Source of the DNA: an uncultured bacterium
GTDB taxonomy: Bacteria; Elusimicrobiota; Elusimicrobia; Elusimicrobiales; Elusimicrobiaceae
Assembly: GCA_949296525.1 (NCBI GenBank)
Contig: CASFOP010000004.1
Location: 1-64,000, forward strand
Length of the DNA stretch: 64,000 nucleotides
Direction of reading: 5' to 3'
Position numbers and translations under genes: made by a program. Under the pieces are notes generated by a model that saw nothing but the letters and a program-made list of their open reading frames with translations, was not told the origin of the DNA and ran no database searches. Shown piece after piece: positions 51,178 through 58,571 of the stretch (positions are counted from its first letter, which is position 1; the number at the start of each line of letters is the position of its first letter).

Positions 51178-52149
51178 ATGGCAGAGTATAAAGATTATTA
51201 CAAAATTTTGGGCGTGAGCAAAAACGCCACGGACGCCGAAATTAAAAAAGCGTTCAAAACGGCCGCGCGCAAGTACCATCCGGACCTGCATCCGGAAAGC
51301 GAAAAAGCGGCCATGACCGAAAAATTTAAAGACGTAAACGAGGCCTACGCCGTATTGTCGGACAAACAGAAACGCGCCATCTATGACCAGGTGGGGCAGG
51401 AAGGCTACCAAAATTACGCGCGCGGCGGGGGTGCGTCCGGCGGCCGTACCCGCTCTTATGCCGGAGGCAATCCGTTCGGCGGAGCTTATCAGCAGTACGG
51501 TGGCGGCAACGGCAACACCTATTATAATTTCAGTTCCAGCGGCGGCGGAGATTTCGGCGGGGCCGACTTTAGCGATTTCTTCCAAAGTATTTTTGGCGGT
51601 ATGGGCGGCGGCTTCGGCGGGTTTTCCGGCTTTGGCGGCGGCCGCGGCGCGGGCGCTTCCCAGCGCAGCGGAGATATGGAAGCGGAACTGGCGCTAAACC
51701 TGGAGGACGCCCACCGCGGCGGTCCCATGCAGCTGACTTTGCCCGGCGGACGCAATGTAACGGTGAAACTTCCCGCCGGCGTGGGGGAAGGCAAACGCAT
51801 CAAACTCAAAGGATTGGGCAATCCGACTTCACGCGGGAACGGGGATTTGTATTTAACCATTAAAATCCGCCCGCATTTAACCTACCGCTTGGAAGGCGAC
51901 GACTTGCATGTGCCCGTTACGCTGATGCCGTGGACGGCCGCGCTGGGCGGCACCATTTACGTGCCGACGCTGGACGGGCCCGTCAAAGTCAAAGTGCCGG
52001 CCGGTACACACAACGGTAAGAAACTTAAACTCAGCGGAAAAGGCTTAAACAGCAAAGGCAGCCTGTACGTTACGCTGACCATAGACGTGCCGCGCACGCT
52101 GACCAAAGAGCAAAAAGACCTGTTTGCGCGCTTGGCGCAAATCAGTTAG
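51178..52149 (+). CDS. DnaJ-class co-chaperone, CbpA type
   Basis: 323 residues from ATG 51178 (ggggga Shine-Dalgarno). J domain residues 4-70 with KYHPDLHPES (HPD motif), then a Gly/Phe/Ser-rich linker with many Gly (GGMGGGFGGFSGFGGG) and two C-terminal DnaJ beta domains (GDMEAELALNLEDAHRG, GDLYLTIKIRPHLTYRLEGDDL, LDGPVKVKVPAGTHNG). No zinc-finger Cys repeats, so CbpA rather than DnaJ. It stimulates DnaK. Confidence 0.9.
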   Translation: MAEYKDYYKILGVSKNATDAEIKKAFKTAARKYHPDLHPESEKAAMTEKFKDVNEAYAVLSDKQKRAIYDQVGQEGYQNYARGGGASGGRTRSYAGGNPFGGAYQQYGGGNGNTYYNFSSSGGGDFGGADFSDFFQSIFGGMGGGFGGFSGFGGGRGAGASQRSGDMEAELALNLEDAHRGGPMQLTLPGGRNVTVKLPAGVGEGKRIKLKGLGNPTSRGNGDLYLTIKIRPHLTYRLEGDDLHVPVTLMPWTAALGGTIYVPTLDGPVKVKVPAGTHNGKKLKLSGKGLNSKGSLYVTLTIDVPRTLTKEQKDLFARLAQIS

Positions 52150-52174
52150 TTTTTGCCGCGCGCCACGAATATCT

Positions 52175-52206
52175 GCCCGCGTTTTGTAACGCGGGCGTTT
52201 TTTGTA
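52175..52206 (+). terminator. Terminator after the DnaJ/CbpA-type gene
   Basis: GCCCGCGTT (52175-52183) and AACGCGGGC (52188-52196) form a 9-bp stem with a TTGT loop, followed by GTTTTTTG. Confidence 0.85.
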
Positions 52207-52294
52207 AAAACAGCCCTCCGGAGAGGCCAGACGTGCAAGGCTGCATTCCGGCGCAAGGGCTGTGTGGCGGTACCCCGGCCCGTAGTAAAAAATG

Positions 52295-52417
52295 GGGTCA
52301 TTCCCGAGAGGTGGCAGTCGGGAATCTTCCAATGGAAAAGTGGTTGTTTTATTTTTATAAAACAGCATTCCAAAGGAAAATCCCCGAGCCCTGCGGGCCG
52401 CCACATTCGGGGATGAC
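52295..52417 (+). repeat. Dispersed palindromic repeat (MITE-like), copy 2
   Basis: Begins GTCATTCCCGAGAGGTGGCA and ends TTCGGGGATGAC. TCGGGAATCTTCC, TTTTTATAAAACAG and ATTCCAAAGGAA agree with copy 1 at 28447-28555. About 123 bp against 109; the difference lies in a GC-rich inner part before the right end. Both copies are followed by ACTAATTTATTTT, so that may belong to the element or its target. Confidence 0.75.
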
Positions 52418-52469
52418 ACTAATTTATTTTTTTATGGCCATTGATAAAGTCATCCTGCACTCATCCATT

Positions 52470-52541
52470 AAGTCATCCTGAACTTGTTTCAGGAGCCCCA
52501 CCTTATGAAAGCGAAAGCGGTGTAGATGCCGAAACAAGTTT
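52470..52541 (+). repeat. REP-like palindromic element
   Basis: AAGTCATCCTGAACTTGTTTC (52470-52490), then about 40 bp, then GAAACAAGTT (52531-52540). The 10-bp arms AACTTGTTTC and GAAACAAGTT are exact inverted repeats. A partial copy of the GTCATCCTG start lies at 52449-52457. The GTCATCCTGAACTTGTTTC-type unit is a repeat found widely in bacterial intergenic DNA. The stretch 52150-52655 holds no gene. Confidence 0.6.
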
Positions 52542-52621
52542 GGCATGAGTCCATCAAAAAAGCTGCCGTGGCCGTTGAGGTGTTTTTTTATTGGTATTTT
52601 TTGTCGTTTAATTGCTGAGCC

Positions 52622-52649
52622 TTGACCCGTTTTTTTTTTTTGATACACT
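52622..52649 (+). promoter_or_regulatory. T-tract promoter, copy 2 (pilin gene at 52656)
   Basis: TTGACC (52622-52627), CG, 12 T (52630-52641), GA, TACACT (52644-52649); 16-bp spacer. The -10 ends 6 nt before ATG 52656, so this pilin transcript should be leaderless. Confidence 0.7.
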
Positions 52650-52655
52650 TTTCGC

Positions 52656-53213
52656 ATGAAGAATAAGAAAAATGCCGCATTTACGCTAATAGAGCTGTTA
52701 GTGGTTGTTTTAATTATCGGTATACTGGCTGCCATAGCCCTGCCGCAGTATCAAAAAGCGGTGGCGAAAGCCAAAGCCGCCGAAGCAGTGACGCTGTTCC
52801 GCAGTTTGGCCGACGCGGAGCAGCGGTATTACCTGGCCAACGGGCATTATAACCGCTCTTTGGATAATTTGGATATTCAGGTGCCCAATTTAGGAGGAAA
52901 CGGAGGATACGGATATAATAATTTTAAAGGCAAATATATGCAGTTTTATGTGGAAGGCGGTATTACCGCTACCAACAAATTGCAAGGCAAAGCCTACCCG
53001 TTAAATGCCACCTATACCAATAAACAGTTTGCCATTCTGATGACGTTGACCACTCCTCCGCAGGCAAAAATGACGGTTTGGTGTACGGATAATTATGGGC
53101 CAAATTACGGTTTCGGTCAGGAGGGGTGGTCTAATTTTGATCCATCGGCAGAAGCATCGGCCCTCTGCCAGGGGATCAGCGGAAACAGAAACGGACTGAT
53201 GTTTGAAAAATAA
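52656..53213 (+). CDS. Type IV prepilin-like protein (PilA/PilE type)
   Basis: 185 residues. Leader MKNKKNAA and then [66 protein letters not shown]: canonical pilin N-helix with Glu at +5. The residue before Phe is Ala, not Gly, unlike the pilin at 32823. The C-terminal domain has two Cys (VWCTDN, ALCQGI) for a D-loop disulfide. It is immediately downstream of T-tract promoter copy 2 and lacks a Shine-Dalgarno, so it is likely leaderless. Confidence 0.9.
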   Translation: MKNKKNAAFTLIELLVVVLIIGILAAIALPQYQKAVAKAKAAEAVTLFRSLADAEQRYYLANGHYNRSLDNLDIQVPNLGGNGGYGYNNFKGKYMQFYVEGGITATNKLQGKAYPLNATYTNKQFAILMTLTTPPQAKMTVWCTDNYGPNYGFGQEGWSNFDPSAEASALCQGISGNRNGLMFEK

Positions 53214-53214
53214 T

Positions 53215-53787
53215 TTATTTTCCAAATTTTTTTAACTGGGCGGCTTGGGCCGCCTTTATTTTTTCCAGGAAGGCGGCCTGGATGGAAAGTTTTTGGTTCA
53301 GCGGGGCGGTTTTCTGGTGGCAAATGGCTATGGCCACGGCATCGGCCACGTCGTCGGGCTCCGGTTTTTTGTCCAGGTTCAGCGTCAGCTGTACCATGCG
53401 CTGCACCTGTTTTTTGTCCGCCGCGCCCGTGCCGCACAAAATCATTTTCACGCGTTTGGGCGGATAAAAGAAAATGGTTTTACCCGCCTGCTCGCAGGCC
53501 AAAATAATTACGCCGCGCGTCATGACGGTGTTAGCCATGGTGATGGCGCGCTTTAGGAAAAAGTTTTGCTCCATGGCCACCTGCGCGGGGCGGTACTCGG
53601 CCAGGATTTTGTGCATCTGTTGGTAAATATAATCCAGGCGTTTGGGCAAATCCTGCCCGGCGGCGGTGTGGATCAGCCCGCACGCCACCAGCGACAGTGC
53701 CCCGCTTTGCCCGCGGCGCACCACGGCCCAGCCGGTGCGGTCCAGGCCCGGGTCTATGCCCAACACGGTGGAATTTTCAGCAGTCAT
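53215..53787 (-). CDS. ruvC: Crossover junction endodeoxyribonuclease RuvC
   Basis: 190 residues. Acidic residues: GIDPGLDRTGWAV (Asp at 11), VAMEQNFF (Glu), and EPDDVADAVAIAICH (C-terminal Asp pair). Also PPKRVKMILCGTGAADKKQVQRMV. It resolves Holliday junctions with RuvAB, which are not in the window. Leaderless: TACAAT (53799-53794) ends 6 nt before the ATG. It lies 61 nt beyond yebC, a common neighbour of ruvC. Confidence 0.95.
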   Translation of the reverse strand: MTAENSTVLGIDPGLDRTGWAVVRRGQSGALSLVACGLIHTAAGQDLPKRLDYIYQQMHKILAEYRPAQVAMEQNFFLKRAITMANTVMTRGVIILACEQAGKTIFFYPPKRVKMILCGTGAADKKQVQRMVQLTLNLDKKPEPDDVADAVAIAICHQKTAPLNQKLSIQAAFLEKIKAAQAAQLKKFGK

Positions 53788-53793
53788 ACAGTT

Positions 53794-53799
53794 ATTGTA
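53794..53799 (-). promoter_or_regulatory. Leaderless-type promoter of ruvC
   Basis: Reading leftward, TACAAT ends 6 nt before ATG 53787, and its upstream side touches the terminator of the next gene. Confidence 0.55.
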
Positions 53800-53802
53800 A
53801 AA

Positions 53803-53835
53803 AAAACGCCCGCCTGAGGTAAAGGCGGGCGTTTT
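53803..53835 (-). terminator. Terminator of yebC (leftward)
   Basis: AAAACGCCCGCCT (53803-53815) pairs with AGGCGGGCGTTTT (53823-53835): 13 bp with a GAGGTAA loop. A T-rich run follows on the minus strand. Confidence 0.8.
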
Positions 53836-53848
53836 GGGTGAAGGAAAA

Positions 53849-54604
53849 TTATTTGTCCAGCTTGGCCATAATATCGTCGGGGATATTATAGTTGGAATAG
53901 ACGTTTTTGGTATCGTCGTGATCGTCCAAATCTTCCATCATCTTCAGCAGCGATTCGGCCACATGCTCGTCGGTAATATTTACTTCCGTATCGGGCAGCA
54001 TGGTCAGCTCGGCCGATTCGGGCGTAACGCCTTTGGCTTCAATGGCTTTTTTGACGGCTTCAAAGGTGGCGTCCGGCGCGGTGATGACTTCATAAGCATC
54101 GCCTTCCGTGCGCACGTCTTCGGCTCCGGCTTCCAGCGCCACGTTCATCAGGTCGTCTTCGCTGATGGCGTCTTTGTTGACCACAATCAGCCCTTTGCTT
54201 TTAAACATATAAGACACACAGCCGGACGTGCCGATGGAGCCGCCGCGGCTGGTGAAAATTTTGCGGATTTCCGCAAAGGTGCGGTTTTTGTTGTCCGTGG
54301 TGCATTCCACAATGACCGCCGTGGAACCCGGGCCGTAACCTTCATACGTGATTTCTTCGTAAGACACGCCGGGCAGCTGGCCGGTGCCTTTCATGATGGC
54401 GCGTTTGACGTTATCGGAAGGCATGTTGGCCGCGCGAGCGTCGTCCATGGCTTTGCGCAGACGGGGGTTCTGGTCGGGATTGCCGCCGCTCATTTTGGCG
54501 GCGATGGTGATTTCTCTTAAAATTTTGGTAAATACTTTGCCTTTTTTGGCGTCAACGAGGGCCTTTTTGTGTTTAATACCGGCCCAGTGCGAATGTCCAC
54601 CCAT
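53849..54604 (-). CDS. yebC: YebC/PmpR-family regulator
   Basis: 251 residues, standard length. GGHSHWAGIKHKKALVDAKKGKVFTKILREITIAAKMSGGNPDQNPRLRKAMDDARAANMPSDNVKRAI and SYEEITYEGYGPGSTAVIVECTTDNKNRT are hallmark YebC segments. Members are DNA-binding regulators or help translation at difficult proline stretches. Shine-Dalgarno aaggag; usual neighbour of ruvC. Confidence 0.95.
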   Translation of the reverse strand: MGGHSHWAGIKHKKALVDAKKGKVFTKILREITIAAKMSGGNPDQNPRLRKAMDDARAANMPSDNVKRAIMKGTGQLPGVSYEEITYEGYGPGSTAVIVECTTDNKNRTFAEIRKIFTSRGGSIGTSGCVSYMFKSKGLIVVNKDAISEDDLMNVALEAGAEDVRTEGDAYEVITAPDATFEAVKKAIEAKGVTPESAELTMLPDTEVNITDEHVAESLLKMMEDLDDHDDTKNVYSNYNIPDDIMAKLDK

Positions 54605-54693
54605 GGGTTTACTCCTTGAACTGCAAGATTAGATATTTTCATTTTAGCAAATTTTCCGCCTGCCGGTTAAATGCGTCCGTCCGGCCGATTATG

Positions 54694-54699
54694 TACAAT
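54694..54699 (+). promoter_or_regulatory. Leaderless-type promoter of the AlkD-like gene
   Basis: TACAAT ends 6 nt before ATG 54706. Confidence 0.55.
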
Positions 54700-54705
54700 A
54701 GCTGT

Positions 54706-55416
54706 ATGGCTGATTTTTCCGCGATGTTGCAGACTTTGCAGGACGTCTCCGACCCCGTGCGGGCCGAAGGCCAAAAACGCTTTTTCAAAACGGGCCCGGG
54801 CCAATATGGGGAAGGCGATAAATTCCTGGGTATTGCCGTGCCGCAGACGCGTGCCCTGGCCAAACGCTTTGCCATGCAGGCCGCGCCGGCAGATGTGAAA
54901 TGTTTGCTGAAAAGTCCCTGGCATGAAGCGCGCCTGCTGGGTGTATTGATTTTGGTGGAGCGGTTTGAAAAGGCCCCCAATGAATCTGTACGCAAACGGA
55001 TTTTTGATTTTTATACGGCGCATTTAGTCTGCTGCAATAACTGGGATTTAATAGATTTATCCTGCTATAAAATTATCGGCGCTTACCTATATAATAAAAA
55101 GGACCGCTCGCTGCTGCGTCGGCTGGCGTGCTCGTCTGACTTATGGCAGCAGCGGGCCGCCGTCGTCAGTACGATGTATATGGTCAAGCGCGGGGATTTT
55201 GGGCTGACCCTGGAACTGGCGGAAAAATTTTGCACGCACCCGCATGATTTAATGCATAAAGCCTGCGGCTGGCTGCTGCGCGAAGTGGGCAAAAAAGACA
55301 AAGCCGTCCTGTGTGCGTTTTTGGACAGGCATGCGGCGCATATGCCGCGCACCATGCTGCGCTACGCTGTGGAGCGGTTATCCCCCGTGAAAAAGAAAAC
55401 GTATATGGGCAAATGA
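54706..55416 (+). CDS. DNA alkylation repair protein, AlkD-like
   Basis: 236 residues from ATG 54706. GPGQYGEGDKFLGIAVPQTRALAK, VCCNNWDLIDLSCYKIIGAYL and SSDLWQQRAAVVSTMYMVKRGDFGLTLELAEKF are AlkD-family segments (HEAT-like repeats, with Trp/Asp of the DNA-binding groove). It removes alkylated bases without base flipping. The longer upstream frame reads poorly as protein. Leaderless: TACAAT 6 nt before the ATG. Confidence 0.9.
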   Translation: MADFSAMLQTLQDVSDPVRAEGQKRFFKTGPGQYGEGDKFLGIAVPQTRALAKRFAMQAAPADVKCLLKSPWHEARLLGVLILVERFEKAPNESVRKRIFDFYTAHLVCCNNWDLIDLSCYKIIGAYLYNKKDRSLLRRLACSSDLWQQRAAVVSTMYMVKRGDFGLTLELAEKFCTHPHDLMHKACGWLLREVGKKDKAVLCAFLDRHAAHMPRTMLRYAVERLSPVKKKTYMGK

Positions 55417-55601
55417 GGCACCGTACAGGCGGCCGGTTTTGGGGGGCAAAATTTGGGGCAATAGAAGAGACTCTCGCGGTTTTGCCTTTCGCGGCGCTGC
55501 GCCGCTTAAACAAAACGTCGCTCCGGTATTTAAGCCCCAACGCGGGCAAAGCCGTTTGGCCGCTTGCGGGCTAGGTTTACAGTCCAACCCAATAAAAAAC
55601 C

Positions 55602-55674
55602 TGCCCCGTGCGGGATTCGAACCCGAACCACCGGTTCCGAAGACCGGTACTCTATCCAGTTGAGCTAACGGGGC
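55602..55674 (-). tRNA. tRNA-Arg (anticodon TCG)
   Basis: Minus strand. Acceptor GCCCCGT with ACGGGGC, D-arm AGCTCAACTGGATAGAGT, anticodon arm CCGGTCTTCGGAACCGG (loop CTTCGGA, anticodon TCG, reading CGA), T-arm CGGGTTCGAATCCCG, discriminator A. CCA is not encoded. In 55417-55601 I see a small hairpin near 55491-55505 and no gene. Confidence 0.9.
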
Positions 55675-55774
55675 GGTTTTCTTTATTTTAGCATTTTCCA
55701 TACGCGCTTCTTTTATACCAAAACTATTATTTTTTGTATTTTGCCAATTTTTTTGCGACAATCCCTTCCGTATA

Positions 55775-55783
55775 TGCTATAAA
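55775..55783 (+). promoter_or_regulatory. Leaderless-type promoter (CpXC protein gene)
   Basis: TGCTATAAA ends 6 nt before ATG 55790. Confidence 0.6.
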
Positions 55784-55789
55784 GAAACT

Positions 55790-56428
55790 ATGAGATCCCT
55801 TAAATTTTCTGAAAATATGTCTTGCCCCAACGGCTGCGAACCGTTTGAAGCGGACCGCTGGTCGTTTGTAAACGTAACCCAAAACCCCGAGCTCAAAGAC
55901 GCCGTGCTCGGCGGGGAACTGAATTTGTTCTGCTGTCCCCAGTGCAGCACTTTTTTCCACGGGGACACGGATTTGATTTATTTGGACGAACAGGCGGGCC
56001 TGTTGGTATTTGTTTTCTCGGATAAAAACCGCCAAAACCAAAAAGAGCTGCTGGAAAAGATGCAACATGATTATGCCCTGCTCAAAGACAATTTGTTGAA
56101 GCAGTTGAAGCTGGATGTCGGCCCGTTGTGCGTATTTGGGCTGGAGGAGCTGAAGGATGTGGTGCAAAAGGAGCAGCAGCGTACAGATGAGTCCGAAGCC
56201 GTAGCGGCGGCCTCGGCCGCGCTGGGGCTGAAAGTGGCGCGTCTGCACCCGCAATGGGCGCGGGAACATGAGAGCCCGCTATATGTGCCTGCGGGGACGG
56301 ACGGCACGGCCGAAGGGTTTGCCGTGGCGGCGCGGAAGGTGCTGGATGGAGGGCTGAAAAGCCCGCTGCTGGAGCATTTTGCCAAACTGATGGAGGGGGG
56401 AAGGGTGAAAGCACCCGATATATTATGA
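55790..56428 (+). CDS. CpXC-domain protein
   Basis: 212 residues. ENMSCPNGCEPFEADRWSFVNVTQNPELKDAVLGGELNLFCCPQCSTFFHGDTDLIYLDEQAGLLVFV matches the CpXC family: two Cys pairs (CPNGC, CCPQC) that probably bind zinc, followed by a beta-rich region. The C-terminal half contains a charged helix. The molecular role is unknown. It ends 4 nt past the start of the CCA enzyme gene (overlap), so the two are co-translated. Leaderless start. Confidence 0.7.
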   Translation: MRSLKFSENMSCPNGCEPFEADRWSFVNVTQNPELKDAVLGGELNLFCCPQCSTFFHGDTDLIYLDEQAGLLVFVFSDKNRQNQKELLEKMQHDYALLKDNLLKQLKLDVGPLCVFGLEELKDVVQKEQQRTDESEAVAAASAALGLKVARLHPQWAREHESPLYVPAGTDGTAEGFAVAARKVLDGGLKSPLLEHFAKLMEGGRVKAPDIL

Positions 56429-57525
56429 TACCGAGAAAACATAAAGAACTGTTGCACAGCATAGGGGAGTATGCCGGCAAATTGGGGCTAAAAGCCTGGG
56501 TCGTGGGGGGAGCCGTGCGGGATTTTTACCGCGGCAGGGACACGCAGGATTTGGACCTGACTTTTGAAGGCTCGCCGGAGGCGGTGGCCGGATTTTGCAT
56601 AAAAAAATGGGGGGGAGAAAAAAAACGGTTTTCTCAGTTTAACACCTACCGCGTGAAATTAAATAACGGCCTGAAGCTGGACCTGGTCCAAGCCCGCAAA
56701 GAGTATTACGCGCGGCCTGGGGCCCTGCCGCAGGTGTCCCCGTCCACGATTAAGGATGACCTGTTCCGGCGGGATTTTACGGCCAATGCCTGGGCGTTAA
56801 GCATTTTGCCCAAAAACTTTGGCCAGTCCTACGATCCGTTCGGTGCCCAAAAAGCCATAGACAAGGGCGTCATCAAAATCCTGCACGACAAAAGTTTTTC
56901 CGATGACCCCACCCGGCTGTACCGGGCGGCGCGTTTTGCGGGGCGTTTTGGCTGGAGCATTGAGCGCAATACCGCGCGCCTGATGCAGGATGCGGCGCGG
57001 GAAGAATATCCGCTGGTACTCTCGCGCGAGCGGGTGCGGCAGGAATTTGTCAAAGTGCTGGAAGAAAAAAAATTGCGCGAAGTGTTTGCCCAGCTGGAAA
57101 AGTACGGCCTGGCCCAGTTCGTTTACCCGGGATTAAAGTGGAATCCGGCCATTGCCAAAGGAAAGGATACGCAAGCTAAAATAGGCATTTGCGCGTGTCT
57201 TCTGGGGGCGGCCGGTGAGGAGTTTTTACTGCATTTGCACCTGCCCAAAGAAACAGTGCATGAACTGATGGGGGCGTGGGTAGTGTATGATGGGCAGAAG
57301 TCGCCCACCATGCCGATGAGCGCGTTGCAAACGGCGGTGGTACGCGCCGTATGCCCCGGATTAAAACGCACGGCGCTGGAGCCGTGTTTTGTCAAAGGGC
57401 GCGAACTGCGGGAAATGGGTTTAAGCGGGCGGAAAATATCCAGTAATATAGACCGCTTTTGCAAACTGCAGTGGCAGGGGCGTATTGCCAGCCGGGAGCA
57501 GGCCCTGCAATATTTGGAACGTTAG
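56425..57525 (+). CDS. cca: CCA-adding enzyme / polynucleotide adenylyltransferase family
   Basis: 366 residues. WVVGGAVRDFYRGRDTQDLDLTFEG is the nucleotidyltransferase signature (GG-V-RD, DLDL acids), then FRRDFTANAWALS, DPFGAQKAIDKGVIKILHDKSFSDDPTRLYRAARFAGRFGWSI and a helical C-terminus. Class II tRNA nucleotidyltransferase. Neither tRNA here encodes CCA, which fits a need for CCA addition, although an A-adding or poly(A) polymerase relative cannot be excluded. Confidence 0.9.
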   Translation: MIPRKHKELLHSIGEYAGKLGLKAWVVGGAVRDFYRGRDTQDLDLTFEGSPEAVAGFCIKKWGGEKKRFSQFNTYRVKLNNGLKLDLVQARKEYYARPGALPQVSPSTIKDDLFRRDFTANAWALSILPKNFGQSYDPFGAQKAIDKGVIKILHDKSFSDDPTRLYRAARFAGRFGWSIERNTARLMQDAAREEYPLVLSRERVRQEFVKVLEEKKLREVFAQLEKYGLAQFVYPGLKWNPAIAKGKDTQAKIGICACLLGAAGEEFLLHLHLPKETVHELMGAWVVYDGQKSPTMPMSALQTAVVRAVCPGLKRTALEPCFVKGRELREMGLSGRKISSNIDRFCKLQWQGRIASREQALQYLER

Positions 57526-57543
57526 AAAAAAGAGAAACCCGTG

Positions 57544-57575
57544 AACGCTTCCGGTTTTATGCCGGAAGCGTTTTT
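57544..57575 (+). terminator. Terminator after cca
   Basis: AACGCTTCCGG (57544-57554) pairs with CCGGAAGCGTT (57562-57572), followed by TTT. 57526-58019 holds this hairpin, the next one and a promoter, and no gene. Confidence 0.85.
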
Positions 57576-57588
57576 GTATACAGTGAAA

Positions 57589-57617
57589 CCCCCGGCTTCG
57601 CCGGGGGATATTTTTTC
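57589..57617 (+). terminator. Second hairpin with T run
   Basis: CCCCCGGC (57589-57596) pairs with GCCGGGGG (57600-57607) around TTC, then ATATTTTTTC. Back-up terminator. Confidence 0.7.
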
Positions 57618-57896
57618 TGCAGAACTTCTGGTTATGCCTGGGAAGGCCAGCCCTGCCTATTGCCGGGCAGGCAAATATTTTTCCCGGGCCGGCCCGGAAG
57701 CAGCAGGGCCTTTGTCCTGCTTATTTTACCCGTTTGTTAGTTTGAATTACGCTCTGTATTTAAAATGTAAATAAGACTAAACTCCGCTATTAGTGTCGTT
57801 TCCCTGCCTTGATTTATATGCACATACAAAAACAAATCCCGCTTTTGGTGCCCCCTGATTGAAAATGCCGTTTGCACCGTCAAAATGCCACCCCCC

Positions 57897-57924
57897 TTGA
57901 CTCGTTTTTTTTTTTTGATACATT
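57897..57924 (+). promoter_or_regulatory. T-tract promoter, copy 3 (pilin pseudogene at 58020)
   Basis: TTGACT (57897-57902), CG, 12 T (57905-57916), GA, TACATT (57919-57924); 16-bp spacer, the same layout as copies 1 and 2. The leader of about 90 nt ends with gaggagatt before the ATG at 58020. Confidence 0.7.
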
Positions 57925-58019
57925 TTTTGAAGCGGGCCGGAAAAGGTTTTTAAAAACCTCCTACAGTTGCCTTCTCCGGCTCGCACAAAAGGGGTTTAAC
58001 AGAACCCGAGGAGATTAGT

Positions 58020-58510
58020 ATGAAAAATAACAAGAAAGGCTTCACGCTGGTTTGCCGGCGTATTTCAAGTCGGTGGAACGCAGCCGTATGGCAGAGGCGG
58101 ATACTATGATTGGTACCGCTTTTAATGCACAGCAGCGCTACAAAATGAAAACAGGCACCTACGCTACTAAATGGACCAGCCTGGATGTGGCGCCGGCCAA
58201 TGCGACGGCCAACGCCTTTTATTGCACAAAGGGTTCTCAGGCCACTGGATGTGGTGGTGAAAATGGCTTTGAAATTACGCTGGGCACGGATCGTGTAACA
58301 GCTAAACGCACCGGCCCTGCGAGTGCACCGTATGGATATTCATTGATAAGAATGTATGAAGGTAATGATGTCCAAACGCATTGTGTGCCAGGTGCCGATG
58401 CTACCGCTGATGATGATGACTTGGTATGTCGTGATTATTTAGGTTTAGAAGAGGGAGAAGAGTCCACCTTATTAAGTGCCCCGACGGCGGGAGGAACACA
58501 GCAGGGATGA
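58020..58510 (+). pseudogene. Type IV pilin pseudogene with an N-terminal helix deletion and frameshift
   Basis: The ATG at 58020, with a gaggag Shine-Dalgarno, gives MKNNKKGFTLV, the start of a pilin, but the next codons leave the frame and hit a stop after about 20 residues. Another frame resumes at 58052 as LPAYFKSVERSRMAEADTMIGTAFNAQQRYKMKTGTY, the usual pilin sequence after the helix, and continues to 58510. The hydrophobic segment [16 protein letters not shown] is gone: about 50 bp are missing with a frame change. The rest is intact, so the event is recent or the region was misassembled. Confidence 0.75.
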
Positions 58511-58533
58511 ACAGTCTGAGTGTTTGATTTAAC

Positions 58534-58561
58534 CCCCCGCTCCAAAGAGCGGGGGTTTTCT
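58534..58561 (+). terminator. Terminator after the pilin pseudogene
   Basis: CCCCCGCTC (58534-58542) pairs with GAGCGGGGG (58547-58555), followed by TTTTCTTTT. Confidence 0.85.
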
Positions 58562-58571
58562 TTTCATAGGT

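Noticed and set aside
53834..54520. 228-residue plus-strand frame
   Set aside because: Antisense shadow of yebC, which is unmistakable on the other strand.
55491..55512. GC-rich hairpin after the AlkD-like gene as a terminator
   Set aside because: GCGGCG...GCCGC is short and lacks a T run; kept out for weak support.
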